Positions 6,220 through 7,893 of a stretch of 7,893 bases of DNA are shown here, in pieces; position 1 is the first letter of the stretch; each line of letters starts with the position of its first letter. The stretch is from an uncultured Novosphingobium sp. (GTDB lineage: Bacteria; Pseudomonadota; Alphaproteobacteria; Sphingomonadales; Sphingomonadaceae), in NCBI GenBank assembly GCA_937860195.1, contig CALMBN010000203.1, positions 1-7,893 on the forward strand, given 5' to 3'. The notes under the pieces are model-generated. The model was not told the origin of the DNA. It did not search any database and saw only the letters and a program-made list of their open reading frames with translations. A program made the position numbers and the translations under genes.

Positions 6220-7176
6220 ATGACCGGAGCCTTGCCGCCACCTGACCCAGCCCTGACCGCGCGCTTTGCCGCCGATCTGGCGACCCTGTGGCGCGGCGAT
6301 GGGCGGCTGGGTGTGGCGGTTTCGGGCGGGCCGGACAGCCTGGCCTTGCTGCTTATCGCCCAGGCTGCACTGCCCGGCAGGGTCGCAGCGGCAACGGTTG
6401 ACCACAGGCTGCGGGCTGAAAGTGCGGATGAGGCAGCGTTCGTCGGCGAAGTCTGCGCAAAGCTCGCTGTTCCCCACGCAATCCTGCAAGTCAAAGTGGC
6501 TGCGGGGAATGTTCAGGCCGAAGCCCGCGCTGCCCGTTACGCTGCTCTGGCCAGATGGATGGAGGCCGAGCGCTTGGCCGCTCTCGCCACAGCTCATCAC
6601 GCCGACGATCAGGCAGAAACGTTGCTGCTGCGACTGGGCCGGGGCAGCGGCGTAGCAGGGCTGGCCGGGGTGCGCGCCAAAGGGCTGGTGCCCGGTACCA
6701 AGTTGCCGCTGCTGCGTCCGGTGCTGGGATGGCGACGCTCGGAACTGGCGCAGGTGGCGTCTGGACTGAAGGCCGTGCAAGACCCCTCCAACACCGACGA
6801 CCGCTTTGACCGCGCGCGGCTTCGCAAGGCTCTGGCCGGAGTGGACTGGCTCGATGCCTCCGCTCTCGCCCAAAGCGCCGCGCACCTCGCCGATGCCGAC
6901 GCTGCGCTCGATTGGGCTGCCGCGCGCGAGTGGGCCGAATGCGTCACCAAGGAATTGCTGGGCTACTCCTATCGCCCCTCGGCCCCCCGCGCGGTCGCCC
7001 TGCGCGTGCTGGCGCGAATCGTGACCGAACTGGACGGCGAAGCGCCCAGAGGCAGCGCAGTGGCCCGATTGTTCGAGAGCCTGCTGGCCCGCCAACCCGC
7101 CTCGATCGGCGGCCTGGTGGCGAGAGTGATGCCGGATGGGTGGAGTTTTACCAAGGCGCCAAAACGGCGAGCCTAG
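6220..7176 (+). CDS. tilS: tRNA(Ile)-lysidine synthetase TilS, short form
   Basis: TilS attaches lysine to cytidine 34 of the tRNA-Ile that has a CAU anticodon, using ATP; this changes both its codon reading (AUA) and its charging from Met to Ile. It is essential in most bacteria. The 318-residue product shows the N-type PP-loop ATP site SGGPDS at residues 35-40, then TVDHRLR, NVQAEARAARYAAL, ATAHHADDQAETLLLRLGRG with the typical HHxDDQxET motif, PLLRPVLGWRRSEL, and DPSNTDDRFDRARLR. The long C-terminal domains of the E. coli enzyme (432 residues) are absent, as is common in alphaproteobacteria; nothing suggests truncation by mutation. ATG 6220 lies 9 bases after the cpoB stop with no evident ribosome binding site, so translational coupling is likely. 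Its TAG shares bases 7174-7175 with the stop codon of the opposite-strand gene. No ftsH follows, although tilS-ftsH is a frequent order in this class. Confidence 0.96.
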   Translation: MTGALPPPDPALTARFAADLATLWRGDGRLGVAVSGGPDSLALLLIAQAALPGRVAAATVDHRLRAESADEAAFVGEVCAKLAVPHAILQVKVAAGNVQAEARAARYAALARWMEAERLAALATAHHADDQAETLLLRLGRGSGVAGLAGVRAKGLVPGTKLPLLRPVLGWRRSELAQVASGLKAVQDPSNTDDRFDRARLRKALAGVDWLDASALAQSAAHLADADAALDWAAAREWAECVTKELLGYSYRPSAPRAVALRVLARIVTELDGEAPRGSAVARLFESLLARQPASIGGLVARVMPDGWSFTKAPKRRA

Positions 7177-7184
7177 ATTCGCCG
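7161..7184 (-). terminator. Terminator of the minus-strand isomerase-like gene, overlapping the tilS end
   Basis: CGGCGA at 7165-7170 and TCGCCG at 7179-7184 pair perfectly around an 8-base loop (7171-7178). Read on the minus strand the stem is followed by TTTT (complement of AAAA 7161-7164), the form of an intrinsic terminator. Both convergent stop codons lie inside the loop. No T-run follows in the plus direction, so it should stop mainly leftward transcription. Confidence 0.5.
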
Positions 7185-7892
7185 CGCCATCCCCCGCTGC
7201 TGCATCCGCCACAGCAGCTGATCATAGCGGTCCTGCCCGAAGAACGGCTCGCCATCGTAAACCATCAGCGGCACGCCGTAATGCCCGCCCAGCCGCTGGT
7301 CGGCTTCGTTCTGCCTGATGGCCCCATCGAGCCGCTCGGCCTCAGCCGCTTGCACCGCGTCCAGCTCTGCCAGGTCGCCCCCGGCGCTTGCCACGGCGCG
7401 GGCCAGATGGTCGCCCTCGTGCCAGCCATCGACCTCGCCCGACCAGATCAGGTGGCTGATCGCGCGGAGCAGCTGGAGCCCGAACCCGCGTTCTGCCGCC
7501 AGCACGCCGAGCCGGGTCAGGAAGCCGCGGATCCGCGTCACCTCGGTGCCGGTGGCCTCACGCGCAGCGCGCGCCGCCCCTTGGAATGCGCTCAGCGACG
7601 ACGAGCAGAGCCAGAGCAGCGAGGGGGCCACGCGCGTGATCACGGCACGAACCCGCCCGATCAGGTGAGCGGTGACGGGGTCGCGAAACGGCTCGACCGG
7701 CGGGCGGGAGCTGGCCACGAGCTGGAGTGACGCGCGCTCCGCCTGGCAGTCCGCGCAGTGGGCTACGTGGGCGTGCACGATCTCGATCCCGTTCTCGCGA
7801 ATAAATCCCGCTATGCGATTGGCGCTCAGGATCCCGAACGAATTGCGGATCGACACATGGAATATATTTGATTCGGGCAGGAAATGGAGCTT
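7173..7892 (-). CDS. 2-hydroxychromene-2-carboxylate isomerase-like (DsbA superfamily) C-terminal domain with atypical upstream part; open at window edge
   Basis: The isomerase family uses a thioredoxin-like fold to interconvert hydroxychromene carboxylate and benzylidenepyruvate in aromatic degradation; many members have other, untested substrates. The last ~120 codons (from about 7530 down to the TAG at 7173) are clearly of this family: FLTRLGVLAAERG, LIWSGEVDGWHEGDHLA, and the C-terminal GVPLMVYDGEPFFGQDRYDQLLWRM with its cis-proline. The expected N-terminal strand and catalytic Ser region (usually a SPxxY-type motif) is not visible in this or the other two minus frames. Instead the frame runs upstream through a CADC sequence and, at 7760-7892, a segment that resembles a glycosyltransferase. 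No stop interrupts the frame up to the edge; GTG 7856 is the first start codon inside the window. If the gene really lacks its N-terminal half it is probably a remnant. The C-terminal assignment is confident; the rest is not. Confidence 0.7.
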   Translation of the reverse strand, partial: KLHFLPESNIFHVSIRNSFGILSANRIAGFIRENGIEIVHAHVAHCADCQAERASLQLVASSRPPVEPFRDPVTAHLIGRVRAVITRVAPSLLWLCSSSLSAFQGAARAAREATGTEVTRIRGFLTRLGVLAAERGFGLQLLRAISHLIWSGEVDGWHEGDHLARAVASAGGDLAELDAVQAAEAERLDGAIRQNEADQRLGGHYGVPLMVYDGEPFFGQDRYDQLLWRMQQRGMARRI

Positions 7893-7893
7893 C
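7758..7893 (-). other. Segment resembling part of a GT4-type glycosyltransferase N-terminal domain
   Basis: In the frame of the isomerase-like gene, the last stretch before the window edge reads IRNSFGILSANRIAGFIREN followed by GIEIVHAHVAH. The pattern of a helix, then an IEIVHAH strand, is characteristic of GT4 glycosyltransferases just before the first nucleotide-sugar domain strand ends. The codons at 7857-7892 include ATA, AAT, TCA and other AT-rich choices that differ from the rest of the window. This suggests foreign or chimeric sequence, but the match is by eye and short. Confidence 0.35.

Noticed and set aside
5674..7212. Long open frame of 512 codons on the minus strand opposite cpoB and tilS
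   Set aside because: It is antisense to two well-recognised genes, is rich in Gln, Gly and Arg with no family motif, and is the kind of frame that high-GC coding DNA produces by chance.
6912..7730. Plus-strand frame of 272 codons crossing the end of tilS
   Set aside because: It overlaps tilS in another frame and the isomerase-like gene in antisense, and has no recognisable motif.
1..7893. CRISPR array, insertion sequence, tRNA or phage or defence genes
   Set aside because: No regularly spaced repeats, transposase motifs, cloverleaf-like sequences or such protein motifs were seen on either strand.

Overview
The window looks like a core chromosomal segment of an alphaproteobacterium, most likely a sphingomonad (Sphingomonadales). 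The basis is the high GC content, the dense GC-ending codon use, the sphingomonad-like form of the nitrogen-PTS enzyme I, and a short TilS directly after a CpoB/YbgF gene. The genus cannot be fixed from this sequence alone.

Layout, left to right. (1) Minus strand, 1-969: the N-terminal 323 residues of an AMP-forming acyl-CoA synthetase whose 3' end lies outside the window. (2) 1076-1612: two small DUF465/YdcH-type coiled-coil genes in divergent orientation around a 183-bp control region with a strong hairpin. (3) Plus strand, 1741-4017: ptsP, a complete GAF-containing PEP-protein phosphotransferase (EI-Ntr), followed by a probable intrinsic terminator. (4) Plus strand, 4161-5120: a RodZ-type protein with a cytoplasmic HTH domain, one membrane helix and a periplasmic DUF4115 domain. 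(5) Plus strand, 5251-6210: a CpoB/YbgF periplasmic protein, preceded by a near-perfect hairpin. (6) Plus strand, 6220-7176: tilS, the tRNA-Ile lysidine synthetase, only 9 bases after cpoB. (7) Minus strand from 7173 to the right edge: an open reading frame whose C-terminal half is a clear 2-hydroxychromene-2-carboxylate isomerase-like (DsbA-superfamily) domain, but whose upstream part does not look like that family.

How the genes relate. ptsP would feed phosphate from PEP into the regulatory nitrogen PTS. The RodZ-like and CpoB-like proteins both serve the cell envelope: cell-shape scaffold on one side, Tol-Pal and peptidoglycan synthesis during constriction on the other. TilS is a housekeeping tRNA enzyme that is often coupled to cpoB in alphaproteobacteria. 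The acyl-CoA synthetase and the isomerase-like gene are metabolic genes on the opposite strand and are not obviously part of this set.

I do not see a mobile element, CRISPR array, tRNA or rRNA gene, or a convincing new multigene system. No stretch of more than 300 bases lacks a gene. The most unusual spot is the right edge, where the isomerase-like frame appears joined to a glycosyltransferase-like segment. The next most unusual are the hairpins before cpoB and between the two DUF465 genes.
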